64,000 bases of DNA, from NCBI GenBank assembly GCA_020633205.1, contig JACKEB010000010.1, positions 1,054,001 through 1,118,000 of the forward strand. Reading direction: 5' to 3'. The stretch is from Polyangiaceae bacterium (lineage in GTDB: Bacteria; Myxococcota_A; Polyangia; Polyangiales; Polyangiaceae). Position numbers and translations under genes: made by a program. This document shows, in pieces, positions 44,601 to 52,917 of this stretch (positions are counted from its first letter, which is position 1; each line of letters opens with the position of its first letter). Below the pieces are notes generated by a model, which searched no databases, was not told where the DNA came from, and worked only from the letters and a program-made list of their open reading frames with translations.

Positions 44601-44812
44601 CTGGTGGAACGGTGATCCATGAGCTCACGCGTTCAGGGCCGATCCCGGCTGGCGGCAGCGATAGCTTCACGGCGACCATCCCGAACTTTCCCAAGAACGC
44701 CAACATCTTGATCTACGGCGTCGTCGATCCCGACAATGTGATCCAAGAGTGCAATGACGGGAACAACCGGGATGACGCGGACGAGCGAGTCCGCTGCGGT
44801 TCGATCAACTGA
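41615..44812 (+). CDS. Large Cys-rich surface lipoprotein with FG-GAP-like and CARDB-like domains
   Basis: 1065 residues. The signal ends MLVAC and leads to a Gly/Asn/Thr-rich linker (residues about 30-75). Residues about 75-220 carry many Cys pairs like small EGF/Dickkopf-type modules (CVGVDCGSEQHC, CSDHVQCLPAEYC). Residues about 260-790 contain FG-GAP/VCBS-like calcium-binding propeller repeats with D-x-D-x-D-G loops (VGDLDYDGVPEIVAL, DDFDGDGFPEVGTA, VFDFNGDGAAEVVY). The last 300 residues hold two CARDB-type beta sandwiches (EITVQISNIGDLRVGPGVTV). The architecture fits adhesion at the cell surface. No ribosome-binding site precedes the ATG. Confidence 0.85.
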   Translation: MRVLRQGLTSGLVGVIGIGMLVACGDAEVATPPNNLNNGGSAGTENTGGTLNGGTGGIIDTDGGGAGGTAGDAGTDPCVGVDCGSEQHCVANGTTSTCEPNTCEQLACSGNTVCIETTEGAHCEEKCSDHVQCLPAEYCDFSTGKCELDNCTPGESRCQGNALVECTQIGDEEVTKYSCDSPNPYYTSTCTDDGAGQAKCPCEDDWDCPANTVCEVDGCTGTGVAPTCTLPPVAFSSVPPVNEIQWGGVGIGNTSAVGSPFATSAQVVLTPLVANLDDDNADGKIDERDFPEIIFMTFPNSTYTSNGTLRAIHGGGVNKGKDYFANCGSTTWLEGDAIGVACGSATMLDPTSVPAVGDLDYDGVPEIVALTQSDGIRIFDNQGRTLSTSANQNFNGANPGVTIANLDNEGFAELIIGRDVYTLEHDGSGVLQVLDHFEGSGDVGTNGQGPVSCVANIAGDSYQEIVAGTTAYRFPKKPAGATKRADCSGSETDPDEVAWCAGQLPTLWDATGSNGFCAIADVWGASGLASEPPSPAFPLDGKPEVVLIRSGNVDVIDGATGTRIISQSFGSGSAGGPPNIDDFDGDGFPEVGTAGSTAYVLTDFQPATAACPAWGSTNSPSASETRTPPSSSCMQDSDCGDTAQFGCNTTTNECVCLHNGWRRATQDDSSQVTGSSVFDFNGDGAAEVVYNDECYFRVYDGLNGSELAKFASESRTRIEYPIVADADNDGNAEIIFGTSNESGFCNGADRMASEYNNGLEMWGDSNDLWVSARRIWNQHAYHVTNVTEGGSIPRFEPESWKPYNGRLYNTYRSNPRSFGVAPNLVVQAIQITSPGAACGQLNDQIEITVQISNIGDLRVGPGVTVAFYGDWGGGTTPPLSDGAGQPLTTTITGSLEPGDVIFLTVSYNAANDTPGVLPNDVLVRVDDLDVERECHEDDNELTQPVNAGSQLADLRIQLDVPAKNCPMVDVPTTVFNDGSLAASNVVVRYYAGDPSAGGTVIHELTRSGPIPAGGSDSFTATIPNFPKNANILIYGVVDPDNVIQECNDGNNRDDADERVRCGSIN

Positions 44813-44834
44813 GCCCAGATCAACTGGGCCGCAG

Positions 44835-45629
44835 ATGGAGCGAGCGCTGCGTAGTCGGGTCTGCGCGGCGCTTGCAGGCGCGTGCTTGCTCATCGCCGCG
44901 TCACAAAGCGCCTGCGCAAGCTCGGAGACCCTCAACAAGGGACCCTATCGGCCCGATGCCGGCGGTGCCAGCGGATCGAATCCCGGAGGAAACGGCGGCT
45001 CGGCGGCTGGAGGGAGCACCTCGTTCGGGGGCGCAGGCGGAGACCCAGGCGTCGGCGGAAGTTCCGGTAACGGGTCGGGCGGTTCCGCAGGCTCCTCACA
45101 GGCAGGCAGCGCCGGAAGCTCGGGCGCTGGAGGCGGAGGCAGCGGCGGTGGAGGCGGCAGCAACGGCGGCAGTGCTGGTGCGAGTAGTGGCGGGAGTACG
45201 GCGAGTGGGGGAAGCGCTGGCACCGGCGGCTGCGCAAGCGTGAGCGCCACCAACGCTGCCAACAGTTGCAACGGTCAAGCACTGCCAAGCGGCTACAGCT
45301 GCTGGAACGTGAGCGGCGTGAATGGGGCGACGGGCAACGACTCGAACCCAGCGTGTGGCGGTGGCGGGCTCTCTGGACAGGACCTGGTCTTCAGCTTCGT
45401 CGCGCCCCAGTCTGGGCAAGTCCAGCTGTCACTGAGCGGCCCCTTCGAGAAGGCGATCTACGTGATGCTCGGCAGCTGCACGAACCAACCCATCCAGTGC
45501 GTGCGGCGCACGGACTTTTCGACAGCAAGCACCAGCTTCACGGCAACCAGCGGCGACACCTTCTACGTCTTCGTAGATTCAACCAGCGACGGCGAGTGGG
45601 GCGCCTTCGATCTGAGTATCAGCTACTGA
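44835..45629 (+). CDS. Lipoprotein with long Gly/Ser linker and beta-sandwich
   Basis: 264 residues from the ATG at 44835, which gives a lipoprotein-like signal ending ASQSAC. About 100 residues (40-140) are Gly/Ser/Ala only. The C-terminal 125 residues have four to six Cys and a pattern (GQVQLSLSGPFEKAIYVML, SGDTFYVFVDSTSDGEWGAF) resembling bacterial pre-peptidase C-terminal beta sandwiches. It follows the large lipoprotein by 22 bp and is probably in one operon with it. Function unknown, likely surface display. Confidence 0.75.
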   Translation: MERALRSRVCAALAGACLLIAASQSACASSETLNKGPYRPDAGGASGSNPGGNGGSAAGGSTSFGGAGGDPGVGGSSGNGSGGSAGSSQAGSAGSSGAGGGGSGGGGGSNGGSAGASSGGSTASGGSAGTGGCASVSATNAANSCNGQALPSGYSCWNVSGVNGATGNDSNPACGGGGLSGQDLVFSFVAPQSGQVQLSLSGPFEKAIYVMLGSCTNQPIQCVRRTDFSTASTSFTATSGDTFYVFVDSTSDGEWGAFDLSISY

Positions 45630-45671
45630 CGGAGCTTGGTGGGTCGAAGCGCCTGACGTTACCCTGAGTTC

Positions 45672-46715
45672 ATGCGTCTGCTTCTCCACGCAGCTCCCGT
45701 CGGCCTCTTGTTCTGTGCGTTCCTCGCTGCCGCCTGCAGCCCGGAAAAGGACCTGATGGCGGACGCCAAGCGCCAGCAAGACCAAGGCGAGACCGACGGC
45801 GCCATCGCCACCCTCGAAGTGCTGAAGACGAAGCACCCGGACAGCGAAGCCGCGAAGCAAGTCCCGACCCTCGCAGAGACCTGGCTCCTGGAGGCAGCAG
45901 ACGCGAGCCGTGACCCGAACGTCAAGCGCCCGCGCCTGCAAGCCGCCCTCAAGTGGAACCCGGAGAGCGGCAAGGCGCAGCTCAGGCTGTGTCAGCTGCT
46001 CGTGGACGAAAAGAAAATAGAGGAAGCCAAGAGCTGCCTCGACAAGGACCTGCAAGGCAAGGCGCCAGAGCCCGAGCTGGAGAAGCGTATCCGCACGGCA
46101 CTAGCCGAGGTAGAAAACGCTGCGACTCTCGGGGAGCGCGAGCGCCTGGCAAAGAGCAACCGCCCGCAGCACTGGAAGGCGCTGATCGAGCGCTTTCCGC
46201 AGAGCGATCAAGCTAAAGAGGCAAAAGCAAAGCTCAAGCGCCTGGAGTCGCTGTGCGACGACCTACCGCGTTTCGGAGATGAGGCACGAGCTGAGTTCAA
46301 GCGCCAGCAAACCGACTTCAAGAAAGACATCGACAAGGCCCTTGCTGAGAAAGTCGAAGGCCTGCGCGTCGACCTCTTGGAAGGGCTCGGTCGCGCAGCA
46401 GCCCGACGTGCCTCCGAGCTGAAGGAGCTCGCGGGGCAGGTCGCCGACCATCGGCTGAAGCCAGGCGAAGAGAAGGCGCAGCAAATCCTGCGCAAGGCGC
46501 TGCTGCTCCAGAGCGACTCCTTGGCGGATCTCGCAGACGCCCTCGAGCGCGACGCGATTGAAAACCTCGACTCCTACCAGCGGGGCGCAGAGGGTGTGCT
46601 CAAGCGCTGGCTCGGAGGCATCGAGCGGGAAACCAAGAGCGTGGAGAAGCTGCTCGAGGACAGCAAGACCGCGTGTGCTCCCGAGGATAGCTCCCCGACG
46701 GACGCGAAACCGTAG
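45672..46715 (+). CDS. TPR-like helical lipoprotein
   Basis: 347 residues with lipobox FLAAAC. The mature protein is helical: residues about 25-140 look like two or three tetratricopeptide-type units (DGAIATLEVLKTKHPDSEAA, AQLRLCQLLVDEKKIEEAKS), and the rest is a long charged coiled coil. Such proteins act as periplasmic scaffolds. The final region (about 300-347) is Lys/Glu-rich. Its stop is one base from the convergent RCC1 gene. No enzymatic motif seen. Confidence 0.75.
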   Translation: MRLLLHAAPVGLLFCAFLAAACSPEKDLMADAKRQQDQGETDGAIATLEVLKTKHPDSEAAKQVPTLAETWLLEAADASRDPNVKRPRLQAALKWNPESGKAQLRLCQLLVDEKKIEEAKSCLDKDLQGKAPEPELEKRIRTALAEVENAATLGERERLAKSNRPQHWKALIERFPQSDQAKEAKAKLKRLESLCDDLPRFGDEARAEFKRQQTDFKKDIDKALAEKVEGLRVDLLEGLGRAAARRASELKELAGQVADHRLKPGEEKAQQILRKALLLQSDSLADLADALERDAIENLDSYQRGAEGVLKRWLGGIERETKSVEKLLEDSKTACAPEDSSPTDAKP

Positions 46716-46716
46716 C

Positions 46717-49700
46717 TCACTCGCCGAGGCTACCCCAGCACCAGGCTTGGCCACTCTGGTCGACCGCACAGGTGGCGCCACGCGTCGCGATGATCTTGGA
46801 GATCTTCGGCAGGCCTTTCACGACCGCTCCAAACGACCGGCTCAAGCGACCTCGACCAAGCTCGCCTTCTGCGTTCGAACCCCAACAGCTCACCTCGCCG
46901 CTCTGGAGCAACGCGCAGCCGTGTTGTGAACTCAGGCTCAACGTCTTCACGCCGGTTAGGGACTCGGGCGCTGGATCGAAACTCTCAGCGTAGCGCGCCA
47001 CACGGCACTGCACCTTGCCCCCGCTCAGCACGGCGCAAACTTCGTTGTCGGCCGCGACGAGATCCACGGCGTCGGTCACCCAGGTGCTTGGAGCAGCTGG
47101 CTTGCGCTCGTCGTCGTCTAACTCCAAAGCACCCCAGCACACGACCTCTTGCTGCTGGGTCAGAGCACACAGCTCATGATCACCACCTGCTGCGACCTGC
47201 GTAGCACCGCTGATCCCCTGCACGACCGTGACCTTGTGTGAGTCCTTCTCATCATGGATGCGGTCCCAGCAAGCCACGCGCCCATCTTCCAACGCCGCGC
47301 ACGACTCCTGGTACCCCACGGCAACGCTAACCGCGTGCTCGACCCCGGGCACGCGCCGCCACTTTATGGGATAACCAACTTCGCACGTCACGTGGCCGCT
47401 CGCTTCAACCAGGCACTTGCCGCTGCTCGAGGCGTCTCCGGTCTTGAAGGTCTTCGGCTCGGCGCCTCGATGCTGCAGAGACCCGCTGAACAGCGTCTCG
47501 AAGTCGGTGTCGTAGCCTTGACAGCGCACCTCCCCCCCGATCCCTGAGGAAACAGCACCAGGCACTGGAACCAATGCACAGACTCCGCTGAAGGTGGTGA
47601 AGAAGGAGCTCGCTCCGTCGAACAACGGCTGCCTTGTGGGCGCTGGAGGCGGAAGCAAGGAGTTGCCCCAAATTTCGCTGACTTTTGGGGGCGCCGGAGG
47701 CTTGTAGCCTCCACCACCGTAGCCGCCACTCAAGCCGAGTCCCATCAGGGGCTTGGGCTCTTCGTCCCAGACCCATTTCCGCGCGATAAGTCCCCAGCAG
47801 CTCAGGGTTCCGTCCGCCACTGCACAGGTGCGGTCGCCTTGCGTTGCAACTTGAGTCACGCCGCTGAGTCCGGACACGAGCACCGGCTGGGCGCTGGACT
47901 TTCCGCTGCCGTCACCGAGCTGGCCCTTTTCACCATCGCCCCAGCACGCGAGTCGACCATCAGCGAAGCGCGCGCAGCTGCGATCCCCACCCGCGTAGAT
48001 CGCCTTCACCGCCTTGGCTTTGCTCAGGCGACGCAGGTCCACCGCTTGCGGCCTCGCGCTGTCTTCCTTCTTGCCGCTGCCGAGCTGGCCATGTTTGCCC
48101 TCGCCCCAGCACTGCACGCGGCCCTTGGAGAGCGCGCACACGTGGTCGTCTCCGGCGGCGATCGAATCCGCACGGGAGATCCCAGCGACCTCGATGGGGA
48201 CACTGCTAGACTCCGCCCCCACGCCACGCCCCCAACAGCTCACTTCACCGTTGCCCACGATGGCGCAGGTGCCGTTGCCAGTGAGCGCCATGTCCTCGAC
48301 GTCCTTGAGGCCGCAGACAGCGACTGGGGTATCGCTGTTTTGGTGCTTCGCGTTGCCGAGCTGGCCCCCGCTTCCCTCACCCCAGCACCACACACTACCG
48401 TCTTCTAAGGCCGCGCAGGCGTGGCTGGGCCCCGCTGCGAGCAGCTTGGCTTTGCCTGGCAGGGGCATCTTTATTGATTCCGCACGGATAAGTTCGCCGC
48501 TGAGATCCCGGCGATCGTCTCCTCCCCAGCACCGGACCTCGCCGTTCTCGACCCTCGCGCAGGCAAAGCGCTCTCCAGCCACTAGCTGCTTTGCGCCACC
48601 GACGCCCAGCACCGCGAGATCGTTCGGTCCCCAGTGCTGCTTGTCCTTACCGTTACCGCCGCCAAAGCCATCACTGCACAGCACCAGGCCGCCCTTGGTG
48701 AGCCCACAACGGAAGCTTTCTCCTAGAGCTAGCCCCTCCCAAGAAACCTTGCGCACTTTCCTCGGGGATAATGGTTGGTCGTTTTCGTAGTGCCCTTTGC
48801 CCCCACCATAGCCACCCAAACCGCCGAGCCCGATGCCGCCACTCCCAAAGCCGCCGCTCCACTGGCTGGAACCGAGCGCACCTAGAATCCCCGCACTGCT
48901 GCCATACAGCCCGCCGCCCTTGGCGGGACTCTTCTTCGCCTCCCGGAGCGCCTCCAGCCGTGCATACTCCCGCTCACAAGCCTGGTCCGCATCCTTCACC
49001 GCCTTCTGTGGGGGTGAGGGTTCGTCTACAGGCTCCGGAACGCGCTGCACGACCAGGGTGCGGTCCTCTGCAGCGCTCAACAGGCGGGCGCTATCGTGGG
49101 TGAAGGCGACGCTCGTGAGGTTGCCGCCGCGTTCCTCCGCCAGCAACGCGAGCCCCGTCGCTAGGTCCCAGACTCGCAGCTCGTCGCGCGAGGCAGTCGC
49201 CAGATAGCGACCGTTGGGCGAAACGACGAACTCCGTCAGGTCTACGTAGTGCGCGCCAAACGAGCGCAACAGCTCACCGCTCTCCCGCTGCCACATGCGC
49301 ACGCTGCCGTCGGCCGAAGCCAGCACCCAGCCGAGCTTCGACGCCGCCACGCGCTGCACGTCGCGCGTCACGAAGTCCGCCGCAAAAGTTCGCGCGCCTC
49401 CACCGAGCGGTAGAATCAGCGCGCTCCCCCCCGACATACTCAGCACCGAGAACGCATCAACGAAACCTTCGGGGTCGTGAATACTGTCCGCTTTGCGTGA
49501 GAGCGTCGGCAAACTGAAGATGCCGACCCCCGGTACCCCAACCAGCGTAGCATCGGCGCTCACACTGAGACGTTGGCCCTTGGCGGCCGCTCTGGGCAGT
49601 TTGATCTGCTCGAGCGCCTTGGGCCGGTTCAAGTCGGAGGTCGCTAGCCGCGACAGCTGGCTGCCTTGGAGTACCACGATGGACTCCCCACCGGGCGGCA

Positions 49701-50994
49701 CGACGAAGTCGTCCACGTCCGCGTCGAGACGCCAGCTGCCCTTGGCCGCTCCATCCTTCGCGTCCCAGAACTGGACCAACTTGCCGCTTGCGGAGACGAT
49801 CAGCCCCTTCTCTGGTAGCGTCCCGAGCGCCTTCACGGGAGATTCGAAGGCCAGTTTCCGCGCGGGTTCGAGGCTCCCGGAGGCGGCATCCACACGTAGT
49901 AGCTGCCCGCCTCCCAAAGTGAACAATGTCATGCCGTCGCTCGAGTAGGCCACTGGGCGCTCATCAGCTGATTCCGGAAGCGTCACCTCATGCTGCACCT
50001 CGAGCTTGTCAGCGCTGAGCAGCTTGACCTGCTTCTCGCTACCGAGGGCGACCTGCTTGGCGTCCGGCGAGAGCGCTACGGCGTCCGCGCTGAGCTTTGC
50101 TTCGCGCAGCTTCTTCAGGCTGCGGGCGTCATACAGCTCGAGTTGCCCCTTGTTGAGCATCGCGATCGTCTTGCCCTGAGCGTCGGCGGCGATCGAGTAC
50201 TGCGGGACGCTGGGAGACTTCGCCGTGGCGACTCGCTTCCCGCTCTTGAGATCCCACACGTGGCTCCCACGAGCATCGATGGTGAGTAGGCGACTAGTCC
50301 CGACAAATGCGCTGCAGGCGTCTAACGATACGCTGCGCTGAGGTTTCAATGGGCGGTAGGCGAGGCCCCCGATGCTGCCAATCGCTCCACCTCCGCCTCC
50401 ACCGTAGCCTCGACCCGTTCCGAGCCCCCCAAGGCCATAGCCCGTACCGCCACCTCCACCTTTGCTGCGGCCCGCGCTGCGCCTCGGCTTTGGACGTGGC
50501 TTGGGCTTCGGCGGCGGTGGGCGGGGTGACTCGAAGCTGCCCAGGAGCCGCCCCGTGGTGGTCTCGTAAACGCGCGTGGGTAAACAACCGATTGCGATGC
50601 GCGAGCCGTTCGCGTCCCAGGCGGGCGAACGGTTTCCGCGCGACAACGCCATGACCCGGGCACCCTGGGTGAGGTCCCAGATCTCGAGGCGCTTCTGCTC
50701 GGTGTCCTGAGGTGCCAGCAAGAGCAGCGGGCGCCCTGCGTGGGCGAGCCAGGTGTCTCCTGGCGCTGGCACGCGCTCGACGAAGTCGCCAATCACGAGC
50801 TGAGTGTTTGGTCCCGGAGGCAGCGTCGGGAACTTTGGTGCCTCTGGTTGAGGCTCCACGCTCGGCACGGTGGAAGCCACTGGTTTTGCCGCTCCAGGCT
50901 TGGGCGCAGTGGGAGGCTTCCCAGCGCACGCACTCAAGAGTCCCAGCGCGCTCAGCGCGCTACCCCACGTCAGCCCCGTCGTTCGTCGTCCCAT
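46717..50994 (-). CDS. Giant WD40-RCC1 lipoprotein
   Basis: 1425 residues with a lipoprotein signal ending LLSAC. Residues about 55-650 look like WD40-type propeller blades (RLEIWDLTQG, ELRVWDLATG), interrupted near 165-215 by a Lys/Arg/Pro then Gly/Tyr-rich insertion. A second Gly-rich segment near 700-735 leads into about a dozen RCC1-type repeats, each with the core CA...G.V.CWG and paired cysteines (for example HACAALEDGSVWCWGEGSGG). The repeats probably form one or two further propellers stabilised by disulfides outside the cytoplasm. A scaffold or adhesion role is likely. No homologous enzyme motif is seen. Confidence 0.85.
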   Translation of the reverse strand: MGRRTTGLTWGSALSALGLLSACAGKPPTAPKPGAAKPVASTVPSVEPQPEAPKFPTLPPGPNTQLVIGDFVERVPAPGDTWLAHAGRPLLLLAPQDTEQKRLEIWDLTQGARVMALSRGNRSPAWDANGSRIAIGCLPTRVYETTTGRLLGSFESPRPPPPKPKPRPKPRRSAGRSKGGGGGTGYGLGGLGTGRGYGGGGGGAIGSIGGLAYRPLKPQRSVSLDACSAFVGTSRLLTIDARGSHVWDLKSGKRVATAKSPSVPQYSIAADAQGKTIAMLNKGQLELYDARSLKKLREAKLSADAVALSPDAKQVALGSEKQVKLLSADKLEVQHEVTLPESADERPVAYSSDGMTLFTLGGGQLLRVDAASGSLEPARKLAFESPVKALGTLPEKGLIVSASGKLVQFWDAKDGAAKGSWRLDADVDDFVVPPGGESIVVLQGSQLSRLATSDLNRPKALEQIKLPRAAAKGQRLSVSADATLVGVPGVGIFSLPTLSRKADSIHDPEGFVDAFSVLSMSGGSALILPLGGGARTFAADFVTRDVQRVAASKLGWVLASADGSVRMWQRESGELLRSFGAHYVDLTEFVVSPNGRYLATASRDELRVWDLATGLALLAEERGGNLTSVAFTHDSARLLSAAEDRTLVVQRVPEPVDEPSPPQKAVKDADQACEREYARLEALREAKKSPAKGGGLYGSSAGILGALGSSQWSGGFGSGGIGLGGLGGYGGGKGHYENDQPLSPRKVRKVSWEGLALGESFRCGLTKGGLVLCSDGFGGGNGKDKQHWGPNDLAVLGVGGAKQLVAGERFACARVENGEVRCWGGDDRRDLSGELIRAESIKMPLPGKAKLLAAGPSHACAALEDGSVWCWGEGSGGQLGNAKHQNSDTPVAVCGLKDVEDMALTGNGTCAIVGNGEVSCWGRGVGAESSSVPIEVAGISRADSIAAGDDHVCALSKGRVQCWGEGKHGQLGSGKKEDSARPQAVDLRRLSKAKAVKAIYAGGDRSCARFADGRLACWGDGEKGQLGDGSGKSSAQPVLVSGLSGVTQVATQGDRTCAVADGTLSCWGLIARKWVWDEEPKPLMGLGLSGGYGGGGYKPPAPPKVSEIWGNSLLPPPAPTRQPLFDGASSFFTTFSGVCALVPVPGAVSSGIGGEVRCQGYDTDFETLFSGSLQHRGAEPKTFKTGDASSSGKCLVEASGHVTCEVGYPIKWRRVPGVEHAVSVAVGYQESCAALEDGRVACWDRIHDEKDSHKVTVVQGISGATQVAAGGDHELCALTQQQEVVCWGALELDDDERKPAAPSTWVTDAVDLVAADNEVCAVLSGGKVQCRVARYAESFDPAPESLTGVKTLSLSSQHGCALLQSGEVSCWGSNAEGELGRGRLSRSFGAVVKGLPKISKIIATRGATCAVDQSGQAWCWGSLGE

Positions 50995-51018
50995 GCGTCA
51001 CTCTCGCGCCGCATGCGC

Positions 51019-51047
51019 GGCGCCCCCCTCATACGTCTGGGGGCGCC
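51019..51047 (-). terminator. GC-rich hairpin after argS
   Basis: Nine perfect base pairs (51019-51027 with 51039-51047, loop of 11) lie 12 bases past the argS stop and upstream of the next leftward gene. A T run is lacking, so termination may be partial. Confidence 0.5.
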
Positions 51048-51058
51048 GGAGTGTACCC

Positions 51059-52813
51059 TCACATCTGCTGAACGGTCTGAATGCCAAGCAATCCGAGGCC
51101 TTGGCGCAGCACTCGAGCGGTGAGCTCGCACAAGACGAGACGGCTCGCGCGCACTTCGGGTGCGACGTCGCCCTTGATCACGGGACACTTTTCGAAGAAC
51201 GGGTGGAACGCGGAGGCAACGTCGTAGAGATATCCGCACAAGCGGTGGGGCTCGAGGCTCGCTGCGACAGACTCCACCGCGGCGGCGTAGCGCACCAGCT
51301 GCAAGAGCAGTGCGCGCTCTGCCTCCTCTTTCACGTCAAGCGCCGAGAGGTCGAGTGACGCTGGGTCAATATTAGCCTTGCGGAAAATTGACTGGGTACG
51401 CACGTAGGCATTGATCAGGTATGGCGCGGTGTTGCCGTTGAACGCCAGCATGCGGTCCCAGTCGAAGACATAGTCCTTCACGCGGTCGCTCGAGAGATCC
51501 GCGTACTTCAACGCTCCGATACCGATGGCACGCGCGATCTCCTGAGTGCGCTCCGCGTCCAGATCCGGGTTCTTTTCCTTGACCGCCGCCGCAGCCTTCT
51601 CCTCCGCCTCATCCAGGAGGTCCTTGAGCTTGACGGTGCCGGAGCCGCCCGAACGCGTGCGCAGGAGCTTGCCATCGGTACCGAGCACCGAGCCAAAGCC
51701 AACGTACTGCATGGTCACGTCGGAGCTGATCCAGCCGTAGTCGGTCACGACCTTCTTGAGCATGTCGACGTGCTGGAACTGCGGCAGGCCGATCACGTAG
51801 ATCAACCAGGTGGCCCCGAGGGTCTGGGTGCGGTGGAGCACCGCCGCCAGGTCGGTGGTGGCGTAGAGGTAGCCGCCGTCGCTCTTCTGCACGATCATCG
51901 GCAGCGGCTCACCCTGCTTGTTCTTGAATCCTTCGGGAAACACGCACTGGGCGCCGTCGTTCTCCACCAGGTGGCCTTCGGCCTTGAGGCGCTCCACCAC
52001 GCCGGGGAGCATGGAGTTGTAGAAGCTCTCCCCGCAAACGTCGCTCGGCTCGAGCAAGACGCCCATGCGCTTGTACTCGCCGTCGAGGTACTGCACCGTC
52101 TGCTCCACCAGCTGACGCCACACCGCCAGGGTCTCTTCATCGCCGCCTTGGAGCTTCACCACCCGCTGCTTGGCGCGCTCCTGGAACTCCGGCTCGGCGT
52201 CGAAGCGCTTCTTTGCCGCTTGGTAGATGGCCGTCAGCTCACGCACGCTTCCAAGATCCGTCTGCTGCTCGAGCAGGTTCTCGATCAGCATGCCGAACTG
52301 GGTGCCCCAGTCGCCCAAATGATTCTGACGGATCACGGTGTGACCCTTGGCGCTCAAGACGCGCCCCACGGCGTCACCGATGATGGTGGAGCGCAGGTGC
52401 CCGACGTGCATCTCCTTCGCCACGTTGGGGCTCGAGTAGTCGACCACCACCTTCTGGGGTTTTTCCGCACGGCTTACCAGCAAGCGCTCGTCGCCGAGCA
52501 TCGCCTTGCCGGTCTCGTTCAACGCGTCGAGGGTCAGCGTGAGGTTGATGAAGCCGGGACCGGCGATTTCCACCTTCTCGAACAAGTCGCCGCCGGGCAC
52601 GGTGGGCAACGCATCCGCGATTTTTTGGGCGAGGTCCCGCGGCTTCTGCCCGAGCTGCTTCGCCAGGCCCATGGCCAAGTTGGCCTGGTAGTCCCCAAAG
52701 CGCGCGTTCTGAGCCGGACGCAGCATCGGATCGGCCTCGCGCTGCGCCTCGCCCAGGGCGGCGACGACGGCTTCTTTCAGGGCTTGCTCAATCCGATTTT
52801 CTAGCTGGGACAT
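51059..52813 (-). CDS. argS: Arginyl-tRNA synthetase
   Basis: 584 residues. Class I signature HVGH at 136-139 within the segment NVAKEMHVGHLRSTIIGDAV, the KMSKS-region equivalent LLRTRSGGSG, and the C-terminal DALR-type anticodon-binding domain ending GLLGIQTVQQM are all present. It charges tRNA-Arg and is essential. It is monocistronic, with a hairpin downstream, and divergent from the photolyase gene. Confidence 0.97.
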   Translation of the reverse strand: MSQLENRIEQALKEAVVAALGEAQREADPMLRPAQNARFGDYQANLAMGLAKQLGQKPRDLAQKIADALPTVPGGDLFEKVEIAGPGFINLTLTLDALNETGKAMLGDERLLVSRAEKPQKVVVDYSSPNVAKEMHVGHLRSTIIGDAVGRVLSAKGHTVIRQNHLGDWGTQFGMLIENLLEQQTDLGSVRELTAIYQAAKKRFDAEPEFQERAKQRVVKLQGGDEETLAVWRQLVEQTVQYLDGEYKRMGVLLEPSDVCGESFYNSMLPGVVERLKAEGHLVENDGAQCVFPEGFKNKQGEPLPMIVQKSDGGYLYATTDLAAVLHRTQTLGATWLIYVIGLPQFQHVDMLKKVVTDYGWISSDVTMQYVGFGSVLGTDGKLLRTRSGGSGTVKLKDLLDEAEEKAAAAVKEKNPDLDAERTQEIARAIGIGALKYADLSSDRVKDYVFDWDRMLAFNGNTAPYLINAYVRTQSIFRKANIDPASLDLSALDVKEEAERALLLQLVRYAAAVESVAASLEPHRLCGYLYDVASAFHPFFEKCPVIKGDVAPEVRASRLVLCELTARVLRQGLGLLGIQTVQQM

Positions 52814-52917
52814 GACTCATTTCCGAGGTTTGGAAGTTCGAGTCAGCCGGATTAGCAACATTCGGCCGGGGCTGCCACTGGCGGTCTGGATGCCTTTGGT
52901 CTTACGGCCCTCTGGAG

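Noticed and set aside
51770..52804. 344-residue plus-strand frame
   Set aside because: Antisense shadow of argS.
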